From: Helicobacteraceae bacterium
GTDB taxonomy: Bacteria > Campylobacterota > Campylobacteria > Campylobacterales > Sulfurimonadaceae
DNA length: 6,752 bases
Direction: 5' to 3'
Assembly (NCBI GenBank): GCA_030642185.1
Contig: DAOWOG010000066.1
Coordinates: forward strand, 1 to 6,752
Each line of letters opens with the position of its first letter. The stretch's first letter is position 1. The notes under the pieces were generated by a model, which was not told where the DNA came from, did not search any database, and saw only the letters and a program-made list of their open reading frames with translations. Below, piece by piece: positions 4,667 to 6,752 of the stretch. The position numbers and the translations under genes were made by a program.

Positions 4667-6752
4667 TTAATACGTAAACGCGACCGGTATCCCGAAAAGC
4701 GCACCGTAAGCGCCGTAGAAAATAAGGCGATTAAAGTAGACTTTGGCGAATGAGTTAAGCATATCTTCGAGCTCTTTTGGGTGCATTTTGTTGATCTCGC
4801 GTTCGATGACCCCTTTGAAATCGATCGCTCCGACGAGCCCTTCAAAATTTGCAAGCAGGGTGTCGTAGGCGGCTTCGAAGCCATTGTCGATCATATACTG
4901 TTTCAGTCCATCGTCACTCAGGCTGTTGAGTGACATGATCAATTTTCTCAAGATCGGTTCGAGGTCTGTCTTGATACGCCGCATGAGCGTCTCATTGGCC
5001 AGTAGGCTGTTTAGGACATATTCTAATGAGTGCTGTAGTGTTTCTGCATCGACAAACCCGTCAATGCCCCGGTCCTCAAAACGTTCAACGACGGCATCAA
5101 TGAGCTGGTTTTGGATTGTCTCGTACATCGGTGAGCCAAAAAGTGTGTCCAGTGTGTAGGTGATCTGCTTTGTCAGCACATTGGCATTAAGTGTCGGAAA
5201 GAGAGTTTTCAGGCTCTGTTCAGCACTAAAGGCATGCCAGACCTCCTGAGTAAACGTGCCGGCAGCCGCAATCAGTTTGTCTTGATGTTCCAGCAGATGT
5301 TGTTGAAGATGGGTACGTATCAGGGTTGTTTCATCTGTGAAACGGTGCAGCATCTGTTCTGTGTTCTGCCACTGAAGTACATGAAGCTGTTCATCCAGAG
5401 TAGAGTCAAACAGTGTCAGGATCATCGCCTCACCGATAGAGGTGATACTCTCGGCGACGGCAGGGTACTGAATAAGCTGTCCTAGCAGCGGCTCAAACGC
5501 ATGTAGGTTGAACAGCTCGCCGCTGATGGCAAACTCCTGCAGCTCTTTCTCTTTTACTTTGTCAAAAAAAGTATGGACATGTGCTTCGATCTCGCTATGG
5601 CGTTCATCAAGAAAACGTGGCAGCTCATCATCGACAAAGATCGTAATGAAACGATCTACATCACCGTATACCCCGGCCAGTTTGATCAGGCGGTTCGTGA
5701 CAAAACTGTTCTGCTCTTTTAGCAGCGTTTTAATCTCCTGCTGTATCAGCGGCTTTTCGGCCTGGATATGGTGCAAAATCTCATCAAACCCATGATCGAA
5801 CAGCATACGGAGATTTGCTTCGATGGTCCGGGTCAGGGCACCGTTGAACAAGTCACCGATCTGGCCATCACCCTGGAAAGTTTCATCAACAATGAGAGAT
5901 TGGATAAATGCGGTTAGTTTGTGCAGTGTTTGGGGGTTTTGAATATGGGTCAATATATAAGAAACGATACGTTCACCCAGCAGGTCCTGCATGCTTTGCG
6001 GCACTAAGGCGACAAGTTTTTCATGACGCAGCTGTTCGAGTACCGGATCGGTGATCTGAGTTGCAAGGGCTTCAAATGCCTCTTGTGAACCCAACGTGTC
6101 CGTCACTTTATGTGCAAAATGCTCTATCGTATGTGGAATAAGTGTGTCAATCAGTGTTGTCACTGTTTTGCCAAGCGCTTCTTGCAGTGGTTTATGGGCT
6201 GCGGTATGAAACCAGTTTTGCGCGGCGATACCCATCTGTGTGTTTACGCGTTCATGTACCAGCTTACGGATAGATTGGCGGGTGGATGCTTCTTGTAAAA
6301 AGGCAAGGTCGAAACTGTTTAGTAATTGAATGGCCTTGATACTTAACTCTTTTGTATCGAGTCGTTGCGGCAGCTGTTGTGCTCCATGATCCAGCAGTTG
6401 TTGGGTGAGGAAATGACCGTGATCATGTAGAAAATCATCGATCATTTTGTATTTATCGCGCGTAATAAAGCTTTTTAGAGAGAGGCTTAGCTCCGGTTTG
6501 AAACTCATGAGCTTCTCATGAATGGCACTGTCCGTCAGCAGGGTCTCATCGACAAATTCCGACATATTTTTGGCAAAAAAAGGCTGCCGCTTTCCGACGA
6601 TACCGGGGGTAAACGGCACGGGTATGCCCAGCAGCCGGTATTGCCTGTATGGTTTGAAGAGCATTTTAAGTGCCAGATAGTTGGTGAGGATACCGGTCGC
6701 GCCGTACACAGCGGGTATCACACCGTAGACATAGGGTGAAGCAACGGCGCCA
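4667..6752 (-). CDS. Long DUF445 family membrane protein (COG4399), 5' partial
   Basis: The frame is open to the window edge. A GTG at 6721 would give 684 residues, but ten further in-frame residues (GAVASPYVYG) precede it without a stop and continue the glycine-rich hydrophobic segment expected at the start of this family, so the true start is probably outside. Numbering is from the GTG. The first membrane segment ends in TNYLALKMLFKPYR (13-26), followed by PFTPGIVGKR (36-45); together these are the DUF445 signature. The long middle part is helical, rich in Leu, Gln, Glu and His, with no catalytic motif I can see. The last 20 or so residues (FYGAYGALFGIPVAFTY) form a second hydrophobic, glycine-rich segment, also typical. 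The protein is much longer than B. subtilis YheB (about 380) or E. coli YjiN (about 430), owing to extra helical repeats. It is probably an inner-membrane protein with a large soluble domain; its biochemical role is unknown. Confidence 0.9.
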   Translation of the reverse strand, partial: GAVASPYVYGVIPAVYGATGILTNYLALKMLFKPYRQYRLLGIPVPFTPGIVGKRQPFFAKNMSEFVDETLLTDSAIHEKLMSFKPELSLSLKSFITRDKYKMIDDFLHDHGHFLTQQLLDHGAQQLPQRLDTKELSIKAIQLLNSFDLAFLQEASTRQSIRKLVHERVNTQMGIAAQNWFHTAAHKPLQEALGKTVTTLIDTLIPHTIEHFAHKVTDTLGSQEAFEALATQITDPVLEQLRHEKLVALVPQSMQDLLGERIVSYILTHIQNPQTLHKLTAFIQSLIVDETFQGDGQIGDLFNGALTRTIEANLRMLFDHGFDEILHHIQAEKPLIQQEIKTLLKEQNSFVTNRLIKLAGVYGDVDRFITIFVDDELPRFLDERHSEIEAHVHTFFDKVKEKELQEFAISGELFNLHAFEPLLGQLIQYPAVAESITSIGEAMILTLFDSTLDEQLHVLQWQNTEQMLHRFTDETTLIRTHLQQHLLEHQDKLIAAAGTFTQEVWHAFSAEQSLKTLFPTLNANVLTKQITYTLDTLFGSPMYETIQNQLIDAVVERFEDRGIDGFVDAETLQHSLEYVLNSLLANETLMRRIKTDLEPILRKLIMSLNSLSDDGLKQYMIDNGFEAAYDTLLANFEGLVGAIDFKGVIEREINKMHPKELEDMLNSFAKVYFNRLIFYGAYGALFGIPVAFTY

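Overview
This window most likely comes from a bacterial chromosome, probably a Campylobacterota member of the Sulfurimonas/Sulfuricurvum/Sulfurovum kind. That is an inference from protein style, the mixed ATG/TTG starts and AT-rich promoters around genes of 45-50% GC; no marker gene is present to prove it. It carries six main protein genes plus one weak small-ORF candidate. There are no rRNA, tRNA, CRISPR or IS elements. Both ends of the window cut through a gene.

Left part, + strand (1-1718): the 3' portion of a gene for a beta-rich, probably extracytoplasmic protein with two DNRLRE/CBM96-like domains and a C-terminal fibronectin-III-like domain. It overlaps by one base (TAATG) a gene for a 110-residue protein with two membrane segments that resembles UspB. 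A perfect 11-bp hairpin at 1765-1790 separates this pair from the next gene, which converges on it.

Middle and right part, all on the - strand, from right to left: a long DUF445 membrane protein whose 5' end lies beyond the window; an AT-rich type II toxin-antitoxin module (Phd/YefM-like antitoxin, then a PIN/VapC-like toxin) with its own promoter and a probable operator; 40 bases further on, a YheT-family alpha/beta hydrolase with a TTG start; then, after a 293-base intergenic region, a phasin-like protein with a Lys/Ala/Pro-rich histone-H1-like tail and three tandem 22-23-residue amphipathic repeats.

The genes do not form one obvious pathway. The toxin-antitoxin pair has clearly lower GC than its neighbours and looks like a later insertion between the DUF445 and hydrolase genes; the hydrolase may now be read partly from the toxin-antitoxin promoter. 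The points most worth a second look are the repeat architecture of the phasin-like protein, a GC-rich block with two opposed mini-ORFs between it and the hydrolase, the operator-like repeats at the toxin-antitoxin promoter, and the coupling of a DNRLRE/FN3 protein to a UspB-like membrane protein.
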